From positions 4,588,001 through 4,652,000 of the forward strand of contig CP082844.1 in the NCBI GenBank assembly GCA_019930625.1: a stretch of DNA of 64,000 bases. Direction: 5' to 3'. The notes below the pieces were generated by a model, which did no database searches, was not told the DNA's origin, and saw only the letters and a program-made list of their open reading frames with translations. This stretch comes from Nocardia asteroides. Lineage in GTDB: Bacteria; Actinomycetota; Actinomycetes; Mycobacteriales; Mycobacteriaceae. The position numbers and the translations under genes were made by a program. Positions 47,565 through 57,713 of the stretch are shown one piece after another; position 1 is the stretch's first letter; every line of letters starts with the position of its first letter.

Positions 47565-47676
47565 ACGCCGGATGAGCCCGACCGCCTGATCCATTCAGGC
47601 TGAGCGCAATCGGTGTGCGCTGTGACCGGGTGTTGCTACCGTGCGGCCTCTCGATGAGGAAACGCAAGGAGCCCCC

Positions 47677-47811
47677 ATGTCACAGTCACCACCCGAGGAG
47701 CAGTCGGGCAGCACATTCACCTGGAACGATGACTGGCTGGCCGCGATCGTCGGCTTGGCATTGATCGCGCTGGTCCTGCTCGGCGGCATCCCGGATCGGC
47801 TGGTGCCGTGA
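47677..47811 (+). CDS. Small single-pass membrane protein upstream of YeiH
   Basis: The product is 44 aa, too short for many gene finders. ATG 47677 has AAGGAG at 47666-47671 with good spacing. The N-terminal 20 residues are polar (S-Q-S-P-P-E-E-Q-S-G-S-T-F-T-W-N-D-D-W). One transmembrane helix follows (L-A-A-I-V-G-L-A-L-I-A-L-V-L-L-G-G) and the tail is I-P-D-R-L-V-P. Its stop overlaps the start of the YeiH exporter gene, so they are translationally coupled. I do not recognise the family; it may be an accessory subunit of the exporter. Confidence 0.7.
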   Translation: MSQSPPEEQSGSTFTWNDDWLAAIVGLALIALVLLGGIPDRLVP

Positions 47812-49001
47812 TGGCCGAGGCCGGAGCGGCGAACGAGCCGAAAGTCGTGGCGGACAGGAGATCACGCGCGCAATCGCCTTCCGGGGCGCCATCGTCGGAG
47901 ACCGAGGTCGTGCGAGCGGTCGCCCGGCCGACCGCGGGAGCCGTCGTGGCCGGTATCGCTGCGGTGGTCGTGCTCGGCGCGCTCACCCGGTACTTCGACA
48001 CCCACGTTCCGCGGTGGGCGGTGGACACTCCGTTCCAGCGAATCGCCAAGTCGATCGAATATCCGGTCTACGCCATCGCGATCGGTTTGATCGGCAACGT
48101 CGTGCTGAGCAGACTCGCCCTGCGCGACCGCCTTTCGGCGGGCTTCCGCACCGAGTTCTTCATCAAGACCGGCGTGGTGCTGCTGGGCGCATCCATCAAC
48201 CTGAGGATCCTGGTCACCGCGGCGGGACCGTCGATCCTGCAAGCGCTGCTGCTGATCACGGCCGTATTCGGCTTCACATGGTGGCTGGGCGGACGCCTGG
48301 GGCTGGACGACAAGCTGCGCGCCCTGCTGTCCTCGGCGGTGTCGATCTGCGGCGTCAGCGCGGCCATCGCCGCGGCGGGCGCGGTGCAAGCGCGGCGCGA
48401 GCAGATCGCCTACGCGGCCTCGCTGGTGATCCTCTTCGCACTGCCGTCGATCTTCCTGCTGCCCTGGCTGGCGGAGGTGTTGGGGTTGTCGGACGCGGTC
48501 GCGGGCGCCTGGATCGGCGGGAACATCGACACCACGGCGGCGGTCGCGGCCTCGGGCGCGATCGCGGGGGAGAAGGCGCTGCAGATCGCCACCATCGTCA
48601 AGACCACGCAGAACGCCCTGATCGGCGTCGTCGCGATCGCGCTGACCGCCTATTTCACGCTGCGCGTCGAGCGGGCGCCCGGCGCGGTGCGGCCGTCGCC
48701 GCGCCAGTTCTGGGAGCGGTTCCCGAAGTTCGTGCTCGGGTTCGTCGCCGCCTCGGTCATCGGCACGCTGTACGTGCAGGCGGCGGACAAGAAATCGGGC
48801 GCGGCGCACATCGCGATCATCAACGATCTGCGTACATGGTTCCTGATCTTCGCGTTCGTCTCCATCGGTCTGGAATTCTCGCTGCGTGGGCTGCGGGATG
48901 CGGGCTGGCGGCCGGTCGTGGTATTCGGATCCGCCGCCGTCGTAAACCTTGCCGTGGGCCTGGGACTTTCGGTGCTGCTGTTCCGCGACTTCACGGTCTG
49001 A
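47811..49001 (+). CDS. YeiH-family putative sulfate exporter
   Basis: The product is 396 aa from ATG 47811 (GTG 47808 would also work; both overlap the upstream small gene). After a 40-residue hydrophilic N-terminus there are about ten transmembrane helices. UPF0324/YeiH signatures are present: K-T-G-V-V-L-L-G-A-S-I-N-L, S-I-C-G-V-S-A-A-I-A-A, W-I-G-G-N-I-D-T-T-A-A-V and I-V-K-T-T-Q-N-A-L-I-G. Members are annotated as sulfate or taurine-sulfite exporters, though few have been tested. No sulfur genes adjoin it. Confidence 0.87.
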   Translation: MAEAGAANEPKVVADRRSRAQSPSGAPSSETEVVRAVARPTAGAVVAGIAAVVVLGALTRYFDTHVPRWAVDTPFQRIAKSIEYPVYAIAIGLIGNVVLSRLALRDRLSAGFRTEFFIKTGVVLLGASINLRILVTAAGPSILQALLLITAVFGFTWWLGGRLGLDDKLRALLSSAVSICGVSAAIAAAGAVQARREQIAYAASLVILFALPSIFLLPWLAEVLGLSDAVAGAWIGGNIDTTAAVAASGAIAGEKALQIATIVKTTQNALIGVVAIALTAYFTLRVERAPGAVRPSPRQFWERFPKFVLGFVAASVIGTLYVQAADKKSGAAHIAIINDLRTWFLIFAFVSIGLEFSLRGLRDAGWRPVVVFGSAAVVNLAVGLGLSVLLFRDFTV

Positions 49002-49110
49002 GGCCGGGTGCATCCGCTCCGCCCGGTTGCAGGTGCCGGCCCACAGCCGGATGGCCACACTCGGCATCGAGGAGATGACGCCAACATGTCGCCCAGCAAA
49101 GCGATGTGAC

Positions 49111-49138
49111 CTTACAAAAAATGTCCGCAAACTTACAA
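49111..49138. repeat. Direct repeats CTTACAA upstream of the P450 gene
   Basis: CTTACAA occurs at 49111-49117 and 49132-49138, spaced exactly 21 nt or two helical turns, in an A-rich patch about 140 nt before the P450 start. This spacing is typical of AraC-family sites. An AraC-type gene lies downstream of the P450. Confidence 0.4.
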
Positions 49139-49279
49139 GAAAACGGTAGAGACCAGCCCATACCGGAACTTAATGTCCCAGGCGAGCTTCCGGCAGTCTC
49201 CGGACGAGAAACCGTCGACCTGACCGGGCGTGGGCCGGCCCACGCACCATCGGTGGACTCACGCCCATAGGAACCAGTG

Positions 49280-50521
49280 ATGATTTCCGACACCGAAACC
49301 CTTCCGATGGCGTCGGCCAGCGACTTCGATGGTCCGCGAGTGCGTCTCCACTCCGAAGAATTCGCGGCCGACCCGCACATGTTCTACCGGGAGATGCGGC
49401 GCCGTTTCGGCTCGCTGGCCCCAGTAGAACTGGAGCCAGGTGTTCCGGCCACCCTGGTGATCGGATATCAGGTCGCACTGCAGATCCTCCACGACCCGGA
49501 GCGCTTCCCCGCCGATCCGCGCCTCTGGGAACGCGGCATTTCCGCTGGCTGTCCGATCCGGCCGATGATGGAGTGGCGGACCAACCCCATTCGCGGCGCT
49601 GAGGACCAGATGCGGTACCGGTCGGCAGCAGCGGATGCGCTCGGCAGGGTCGATCTGCACCGGTTGCACACGACCATCGAGCAGATCGCCATCCCGCAGA
49701 TCAACTCGTTCTGCGAGGTCGGGCACTGTGACGTGGTGAGCCAGTACGCGCTGCCCGTCATCTTCGGGACGCTCAATGCGCTACTCGGCAGCCCTTCCGT
49801 CATAAGCCAACGCGCGGCGATCGGGATGGCGGCGATATGCGACACCGTCGATGCCGAGCGCGGCAATCAGATGCTGTCCGAGGCGTTGGTGGAACTGACT
49901 CGGTTCAAACGCATCTATCCGGGCGCGGATGTCACCAGCTGGCTGATCGAGCATCCGGTAGGGCTGGACGACGACGAGATGCTGCACCAGTTGATGCGGC
50001 TGTACGCCGCCGGCATCGAACCGCCGCTGAACCTGATGGTGAACACCGTGCTGCTGCTATTGACCGACGAGCGGTCAGCGGGGCAGGCGCTCGACGGGAG
50101 TAGGTCGACGCGGGATGCGTTGAACGAGGTGTTGTTCGACGATCCGCCGATGTCGAACTACCGCATCAGATATCCGCGGCAGCCGGTTCTCATCAACAAT
50201 TCCTGGTTACCGGCACATCAGCCCGTACTGATCAGTATGGCCGCCTGCAACAGCGATCCCGCCATCAGGACGGGCGATGTCACCGACCATCGGTCGGATC
50301 TGGCGTTCGGTACGGGCCCACACGCGTGTCCCGCGCGCTCGGCTGCGGTGCTGATCGTGCAGGACGCGATCGACCAGCTGGTGAAGGCACTACCCGAGAT
50401 GAAGTTGGCAGTGCCTGAAGCCGAGTTGCGGTGGCGACCGGGGCCGTTCCACCGGTCGTTGTCCTCGCTCCCGGTCACATTCCCTGAGAGCCCGCCGATC
50501 CGTCCGACCGGCAATCCGTAG
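49280..50521 (+). CDS. Conservon-type cytochrome P450-like protein
   Basis: The product is 413 aa from ATG 49280 (GTG 49277 adds one residue). The haem loop F-G-T-G-P-H-A-C-P-A-R-S-A has the Cys ligand. Two normally conserved features are altered: the I-helix reads A-G-I-E-P-P-L-N instead of A-G-x-E/D-T, and the K-helix E-x-x-R is E-V-L-F-D-D-P-P without Arg. Both changes, with the R-Y-P-R-Q-P-V-like downstream pattern, resemble the P450s encoded in Streptomyces conservons next to a GTPase and histidine kinase. None of those partners is here. Whether it can activate oxygen is doubtful. Confidence 0.78.
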   Translation: MISDTETLPMASASDFDGPRVRLHSEEFAADPHMFYREMRRRFGSLAPVELEPGVPATLVIGYQVALQILHDPERFPADPRLWERGISAGCPIRPMMEWRTNPIRGAEDQMRYRSAAADALGRVDLHRLHTTIEQIAIPQINSFCEVGHCDVVSQYALPVIFGTLNALLGSPSVISQRAAIGMAAICDTVDAERGNQMLSEALVELTRFKRIYPGADVTSWLIEHPVGLDDDEMLHQLMRLYAAGIEPPLNLMVNTVLLLLTDERSAGQALDGSRSTRDALNEVLFDDPPMSNYRIRYPRQPVLINNSWLPAHQPVLISMAACNSDPAIRTGDVTDHRSDLAFGTGPHACPARSAAVLIVQDAIDQLVKALPEMKLAVPEAELRWRPGPFHRSLSSLPVTFPESPPIRPTGNP

Positions 50522-50620
50522 ACCAGTGGCGCGGAGAGGGCCTTCTCCCATCTCGGGGATCTTCTTGTGAGTTCCTGGTCGGTATTGTAGCTTGCGGCGG
50601 TGTGCGAGAACGGTTTCCGC

Positions 50621-51598
50621 ATGACCGATCCGGAGTACCGGCAAGTCCCTTTCGACATGCGCGAAGACGAGTCGCAGGCCGACCGGGCCGCGCGCTGGCG
50701 CGACTGGCTCCATACCTGGCAGGGGTCGGTCGGGCTCGCCTTCCACGACGACGACTTCAGCTCATCAGCGCTCGGCCAGAGCGTCGGTGAATTCCGAATC
50801 GTCGAATTCGAGTCCGGCGCCCTCGACTACCAGCGCTCGCCACGAGATGTGCGCTGCGACGGCGACTACGGCTATCGACTCCTCATCCCGCTGGAAGGGA
50901 GTTTCAAACTCGCACAGGGTGATTCCAAGGAGGTATTCCGCCCGGGCAAAATCAGCCTTTTCCACTGGGGCAGCCCTATGTACATGACACACGACGAGGC
51001 AATTCGTGCGTTGATCATGACCGTCCCCGAAAAATCGATCCGCCTCGCCAGCCCCGGAGACGTCCCGCTCGCGCTGGATGAGACGCGGCCCGTGGTGCGC
51101 GCGCTGGATACCGTGGTCCGTCAGCTCGCCGAAAGCCAGGATCACTGGACCACAACGGATTTCACCTACACATTTTCCAGTGCGCTGACGCTACTCGAGG
51201 GGGGCCTCACCCCAGACCGGGCCATCACGCTGAGAGGAACCGAGAAGGAAATCGAGCGCGCGAAGGACGCTCGACGCGCACGTGTCCTCATAGAACAGAA
51301 GGCGAGCGACCCCACGGTGACGCCGGAAGTCATCGCCGAAATGTGCGGGATGTCCCTGAAGACGCTGCACACAGTGTTGAAGGCGACCGAAGGCCTCACA
51401 CCGGGCGCCATGCTGCGCAAGATCCGTCTCGACCTCGCGCGTCAGCGATTGTCCACTCCACTGCCCATCGACATGGACAGGATCGCCTCCGAGGTCGGCT
51501 TCACCACGGCACGGAGGTTCCGCGAGGCATTCCAACGGCAGTTCGGGCAAACCCCGGCCCAGCTACGAGACGAGTTGTTCGGTGTAGGCACCAAGTGA
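50621..51598 (+). CDS. AraC-family transcriptional regulator
   Basis: The product is 325 aa from ATG 50621; GTG 50600 is an alternative, and a -10-like TATTGT lies at 50583-50588. The N-terminal half (about 45-190) is an AraC-binding cupin-like domain with Y-R-L-L-I-P-L-E-G-S-F-K-L and R-P-G-K-I-S-L-F-H-W-G. The C-terminal two HTHs are at about 220-320 (V-T-P-E-V-I-A-E-M-C-G-M-S-L-K-T-L-H and I-A-S-E-V-G-F-T-T-A-R-R-F-R-E-A-F-Q-R-Q-F-G). It is about 100 bp downstream of the P450 and may control it through the CTTACAA repeats. Confidence 0.88.
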   Translation: MTDPEYRQVPFDMREDESQADRAARWRDWLHTWQGSVGLAFHDDDFSSSALGQSVGEFRIVEFESGALDYQRSPRDVRCDGDYGYRLLIPLEGSFKLAQGDSKEVFRPGKISLFHWGSPMYMTHDEAIRALIMTVPEKSIRLASPGDVPLALDETRPVVRALDTVVRQLAESQDHWTTTDFTYTFSSALTLLEGGLTPDRAITLRGTEKEIERAKDARRARVLIEQKASDPTVTPEVIAEMCGMSLKTLHTVLKATEGLTPGAMLRKIRLDLARQRLSTPLPIDMDRIASEVGFTTARRFREAFQRQFGQTPAQLRDELFGVGTK

Positions 51599-51651
51599 TA
51601 GCCCGCTCGCGGATCCCGCATACGACGCAGCAGGGGGCGCAGGCCCGCGGT

Positions 51652-53472
<1,821 letters not shown>

Positions 53473-53525
53473 GCGTGGCCAGGGGGAACGACGACGCGGA
53501 ACTCCCGGCGCCGGGCGCGCGAAGC

Positions 53526-54062
53526 TCAGGCGGGGACGCAGGGCGCCTGCGCGAAGCCGAACAGCAGGCAGCCGCTCGCGTCCGACAGCTTCCAGGCGCC
53601 GTCGACTTTCTCCCAGGTCAGCGGCACGGCGGGGGCCGCGCCGTGCAGGGAGTTGATGGTCACCTGCGCGTTCGCGGTGTCGCCCTGGGTGGTGATGTCG
53701 GCGACGGTGAAGGTGAGCGTGTAGCCCTGCAGGCCCGCGTTCATCTGGTCGATGTTGGCGGTGCGCTTCTCACCGTTGACGATCAGCTTGGACTTCTCCG
53801 CGGTGGGTACGTTCGGATCGGCGAGCTTGACCAGCACCGCCTGCAAGGTCTCGGCGGTCGGTGCGCCGGTCGCATGGTCGCCGTGACCGTGGGTATCCGA
53901 CGCGGCGGCGCTGGTGGTGGCCGAGGTCGACGAGGTCGCCGAGGTCGCGGCATCGGTGGTCGAGTCGTCGTCGGAGCCGCACGCCGCCAACGCGCCGGAG
54001 ATGGCCAGCGCCGCCGCGGCGGTGGCAAGGGAAACGCGCAGGGTTCGCGTGGGAAGGAGCAT
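53526..54062 (-). CDS. Lipoprotein, LppK/MTB12-like
   Basis: The product is 178 aa. A signal peptide ends in the lipobox S-G-A-L-A-A-C at about residues 22-28, so the Cys is lipidated. A Ser/Thr/Ala and His-rich linker (S-D-T-H-G-H-G-D-H) follows, which could bind metal. The C-terminal domain (about 70-175) resembles the MTB12-like fold: [19 protein letters not shown], and [12 protein letters not shown]. Position between trmI and mpa matches lppK in M. tuberculosis. The function is unknown. Confidence 0.8.
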   Translation of the reverse strand: MLLPTRTLRVSLATAAAALAISGALAACGSDDDSTTDAATSATSSTSATTSAAASDTHGHGDHATGAPTAETLQAVLVKLADPNVPTAEKSKLIVNGEKRTANIDQMNAGLQGYTLTFTVADITTQGDTANAQVTINSLHGAAPAVPLTWEKVDGAWKLSDASGCLLFGFAQAPCVPA

Positions 54063-54112
54063 GGTCGGGCAACCTTTCGGCTCGGGCGGCCAGCAGGCTC
54101 GCCAGGGTCTGG

Positions 54113-54131
54113 TTAGGGCAGGCTAACATGG
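54113..54131. promoter_or_regulatory. Possible IdeR/DtxR box between lppK-like gene and mpa
   Basis: TTAGGGCAGGCTAACATGG matches 14 of 19 positions of the IdeR consensus. It lies in the divergent promoter region 51 nt before the lipoprotein start and 45 nt before mpa. A weak match; it would need binding data. Confidence 0.3.
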
Positions 54132-54175
54132 TGCCCGGCCGCCGATCGCGGCCCAGATGTGATCACCAAGAAACC

Positions 54176-56002
54176 ATGTCGGAAAGCGAGAACGGGTCGC
54201 GCCCGGTAGCGTTGATAGACCGGGACTGGGAGGAGCAGCACATGAGCCCCATCGAGAATTCGGATTCGGCGGCCTGGAGAGAGCTCGAGGCAGTACGCGC
54301 CGAGGCGGCTGCACTCCGAAGGCAACTCGCCGACTCGCCGGATCGCGCACGGGAATTGGAAGCCCGCATCGATTCGCTGACCATTCGCAACACGAAGCTG
54401 ATGGACACCCTCAAGGAAGCGCGCCAGCAGTTGGTCGCGCTGCGTGAGGAGGTCGATCGGCTGGGTCAGCCGCCGAGCGGATACGGCATTCTGATCGGTG
54501 TGTACGACGATCAGACGGTCGACGTGTTCACTTCGGGTCGCAAGATGCGGTTGACATGTTCCCCGAACATCGAGACCTCCACGCTCGAATACGGTCAGAC
54601 CGTCCGTCTCAACGAGGCGCTCACGGTCGTCGAGGCAGGGCGCTACGACGCGGTCGGCGAGATCGGCACCTTGAGGGAGATCCTCGACGACGGACGTCGC
54701 GCCCTCGTGGTCGGCCATGCCGACGAGGAACGTGTGGTGTGGCTGGCCGGCCCGCTCGCCAAGGTCGCCGAGATGGACGACCTCGACGATCCCGATTCCC
54801 CCATCCGAAAGCTGCGGCCGGGCGACTCGCTGCTGGTCGACACGAAGGCCGGATTCGCCTTCGAGCGCATTCCCAAAGCCGAGGTCGAGGACCTCGTGCT
54901 GGAAGAGGTGCCCGACGTCGACTACGGCGATATCGGTGGTCTCGGCAGGCAGATCGAGCAGATCCGCGACGCGGTGGAGCTGCCGTTCCTGCACAAGGAC
55001 CTGTTCCGCGAATACGCGCTGCGTCCGCCGAAGGGTGTGCTGCTCTACGGCCCGCCCGGCTGCGGTAAGACGCTCATCGCCAAGGCGGTGGCCAACTCGC
55101 TGGCCAAGAAGATCGCCGAGGCGCGCGGTGAGGATGCCAAGGAAGCCAAGTCGTTCTTCCTGAACATCAAGGGCCCCGAGCTGCTCAACAAGTTCGTCGG
55201 CGAGACCGAGCGGCACATCCGGATCATCTTCCAGCGGGCACGTGAGAAGGCGTCCGAAGGCACACCGGTGATCGTGTTCTTCGACGAGATGGACTCGATC
55301 TTCCGCACCCGCGGTTCGGGCGTCTCCTCGGACGTGGAGACCACGGTGGTGCCCCAGCTGCTGTCGGAGATCGACGGTGTCGAGGGCTTGGAGAACGTCA
55401 TCGTGATCGGCGCCTCCAACCGGGAGGACATGATCGATCCCGCGATCCTGCGGCCGGGCCGCTTGGACGTGAAGATCAAGATCGAGCGTCCCGACGCGGA
55501 GTCGGCGCAGGACATCTTCTCGAAGTACCTCACCGAGGACCTGCCGTTGCACGACGACGACCTGGCGGAGTTCGGCGGCGACAAGAGCCTGTGCATCAAC
55601 GCCATGATCGAGCGGGTCGTCGACCGGATGTACGCCGAGAGCGAGGACAACCGCTTCCTGGAGGTCACCTACGCCAACGGTGACAAAGAGGTCCTGTACT
55701 TCAAGGACTTCAACTCCGGCGCCATGATCCAGAACATCGTGGACCGCTCCAAGAAGTACGCCATCAAGGCGGTGCTCGACACGGGCAGCCCCGGCCTGCG
55801 CATCCAGCATCTCTACGATTCGATCGTGGACGAGTTCTCCGAGAACGAGGACCTGCCCAACACGACGAATCCGGACGACTGGGCACGCATCTCGGGTAAG
55901 AAGGGCGAGCGGATCGTCTACATCCGCACGTTGGTCACCGGCAAGAACGCCAGCGCCAGCCGCGCCATCGACACCGAGTCGAACACCGGTCAGTACCTGT
56001 AA
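54176..56002 (+). CDS. mpa: Mycobacterial-type proteasome ATPase
   Basis: The product is 608 aa from ATG 54176, matching the length and M-x-E-S-E start of M. tuberculosis Mpa; ATG 54242 has a stronger Shine-Dalgarno (GGAGGAG) and would give 586 aa. Order: coiled coil (about 40-98) that binds Pup, OB domains (about 100-245; [12 protein letters not shown] and [10 protein letters not shown]), AAA domain with Walker A G-P-P-G-C-G-K-T near 292 and V-F-F-D-E-M-D-S near 368. The final Q-Y-L docks on the 20S proteasome. It unfolds pupylated proteins. The dop-pup-prcBA genes are not within the next 8 kb. Confidence 0.96.
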   Translation: MSESENGSRPVALIDRDWEEQHMSPIENSDSAAWRELEAVRAEAAALRRQLADSPDRARELEARIDSLTIRNTKLMDTLKEARQQLVALREEVDRLGQPPSGYGILIGVYDDQTVDVFTSGRKMRLTCSPNIETSTLEYGQTVRLNEALTVVEAGRYDAVGEIGTLREILDDGRRALVVGHADEERVVWLAGPLAKVAEMDDLDDPDSPIRKLRPGDSLLVDTKAGFAFERIPKAEVEDLVLEEVPDVDYGDIGGLGRQIEQIRDAVELPFLHKDLFREYALRPPKGVLLYGPPGCGKTLIAKAVANSLAKKIAEARGEDAKEAKSFFLNIKGPELLNKFVGETERHIRIIFQRAREKASEGTPVIVFFDEMDSIFRTRGSGVSSDVETTVVPQLLSEIDGVEGLENVIVIGASNREDMIDPAILRPGRLDVKIKIERPDAESAQDIFSKYLTEDLPLHDDDLAEFGGDKSLCINAMIERVVDRMYAESEDNRFLEVTYANGDKEVLYFKDFNSGAMIQNIVDRSKKYAIKAVLDTGSPGLRIQHLYDSIVDEFSENEDLPNTTNPDDWARISGKKGERIVYIRTLVTGKNASASRAIDTESNTGQYL

Positions 56003-56020
56003 GGTTCCGCCGGACCACGA

Positions 56021-56048
56021 GGGCCGCGTCTCCCAGGAGGCGCGGCCC
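56021..56048. terminator. GC-rich hairpin after mpa
   Basis: GGGCCGCGTCTCC (56021-56033) faces GGAGGCGCGGCCC (56036-56048) with one G-U pair, 19 nt after the mpa stop. A short TT-containing stretch follows. Confidence 0.7.
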
Positions 56049-56180
56049 TTCGCTTCGGACTCCGGCTGCAGCGAAGCGAATGTGACCTACGTGGCCGCGC
56101 TGGTGGACGTCGTGACGAAAGCGCGGTATGCGGAGGGGCGATCCGGGATCCGCCTCCGTTGACGCGGAGGGCGGGCAAGG

Positions 56181-57707
56181 ATGACTGAAGGGCTGGATGT
56201 CCGAAGGCGCCCGGCATATCCGGGGGAGCCGCTGCCGCCGTTCGCCCTCGGCGGTGTAGGCGTGGTGGCGGCACTCGGCGCGCTGGCGCTGCTGGTCTCG
56301 ATCGGACGGTACGGATTCTTCGGCGACGAGCTGTATTTCGTCGCCGCCGGTCGCAGGCTCGCCGTCGGTTACGCCGACCAAGGGCCGCTGCTGCCTGCGA
56401 TCGCCCGCTCGATGGATATGCTCGCCCCGAATTCGCTGGTGGCGCTGCGTCTTCCGGCGGTTGTGGTAACCGTCGCGGCCGTAGTGGTGACCGCCCAGAT
56501 CGCCAGGGAGTTCGGGGGCGCCCGTTGCGCGCAGGTGCTGGCCGCCGCGGGCTACGCCACCTCGCCGTTCCTGCTGGTGCAGGGCAGTCTGCTGGCCACC
56601 AACACCATCGACACGGCACTGTGGGTGGTGACGAGCTGGCTGGTGGTCCGCTGGGTCCGCACCCGACGCGACGGCCTGCTACTGGCCTCCGGTCTGGTCA
56701 CCGCGCTGGATATGCAGGTCAAGTGGTTGATCCCGTTCTTCTGGATCGCGATCGCGGTGGGGGTGGCGGTCTACGGACCGCGTGAGCTGCTGCGCCGCCC
56801 GGCCCTGTGGTGGGGCGCCGCGATCGTCGCGCTGACCACCGTGCCCAGCTTGGTGTGGCAGGCGGCGCACGGTTGGCCGCAGCTGCGTCTGGGTGGCGTG
56901 GTCGCCGCGGAGCAGGCCACGATCGGCGGGCGGGCCGTCTGGCTGCCGCTGGCCCTCGCCTCCGCCGGATTGATCGGCGGCATGCTGCTGGTCTACGGCG
57001 TGTGGACGCTGTTTCGCGCCGAGAGCTGGCGGCCGTACCGTTTTCTCGGACTGCTGCCGCTGGTGCTTGTGGTGATCTTCATCGCGACCAACGGACGTCC
57101 GTACTACGCCGCGGGCTGCTACGGGGTGCTGATCGCGGTGGGCGCGGTGCGCTGGACGCAGAACCCGCGGCGCCGACGCGTGCTGCTGCTCACCGTCCCG
57201 GTGCTGGCGATGTCCGTCGCACTGCTGGTGTTCTCACTGCCATTGCGTCCGGAGGCGGAGATCGAGCCGGTCGCCACCCAGGCTCAAGCGGGCCTCGAGA
57301 TCGCGGTCTACGGGCGATTCGGGTGGTCGGAGCTGGCGGCGGGCACGGCGGCCGCCTACCGGACGCTGCCGGAACCGCAGCGGACGTCGGCCGTGGTGAT
57401 CGCGGATTCCTATTGGCAGGCGAGCTCACTGGATATCGATCGCGCGGCATACGGCTTGCCCGCCGTGTACAGCCCGAATCGAGGGTTCGGTTACTTCGGC
57501 TCCCCGCCGGACACGGCGACCACGGTGCTGTGGGTGGGCGGTACCGAGGACGGCGTGCGGGCGCGCTGCGCCGAGGTGGCCGCGATCGGGCGGGTGGACG
57601 CCCGGCTCGGATATCCCGGTGTCACTCGCGGCGTCACCGTCTGGCGCTGCGCGCAACCGCGTGCGCCGTGGTCGCAGGCCTGGCCGGCTATGTTGCGGCT
57701 GAACTGA
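56181..57707 (+). CDS. GT39/ArnT-like membrane glycosyltransferase
   Basis: The product is 508 aa with about ten to eleven transmembrane helices. The first extracytoplasmic loop contains F-F-G-D-E-L-Y-F-V-A-A-G-R-R-L, the D-E motif of GT-C enzymes that use polyprenyl-phosphate sugars, followed by Y-A-D-Q-G-P-L-L-P. A soluble C-terminal part (about 400-505) holds Y-G-L-P-A-V-Y-S-P-N-R-G-F-G-Y-F-G. The donor and acceptor are unknown; cell-wall or protein glycosylation is likely. It is convergent with the acyltransferase gene, only 6 bp apart. Confidence 0.85.
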   Translation: MTEGLDVRRRPAYPGEPLPPFALGGVGVVAALGALALLVSIGRYGFFGDELYFVAAGRRLAVGYADQGPLLPAIARSMDMLAPNSLVALRLPAVVVTVAAVVVTAQIAREFGGARCAQVLAAAGYATSPFLLVQGSLLATNTIDTALWVVTSWLVVRWVRTRRDGLLLASGLVTALDMQVKWLIPFFWIAIAVGVAVYGPRELLRRPALWWGAAIVALTTVPSLVWQAAHGWPQLRLGGVVAAEQATIGGRAVWLPLALASAGLIGGMLLVYGVWTLFRAESWRPYRFLGLLPLVLVVIFIATNGRPYYAAGCYGVLIAVGAVRWTQNPRRRRVLLLTVPVLAMSVALLVFSLPLRPEAEIEPVATQAQAGLEIAVYGRFGWSELAAGTAAAYRTLPEPQRTSAVVIADSYWQASSLDIDRAAYGLPAVYSPNRGFGYFGSPPDTATTVLWVGGTEDGVRARCAEVAAIGRVDARLGYPGVTRGVTVWRCAQPRAPWSQAWPAMLRLN

Positions 57708-57713
57708 TCCGTC

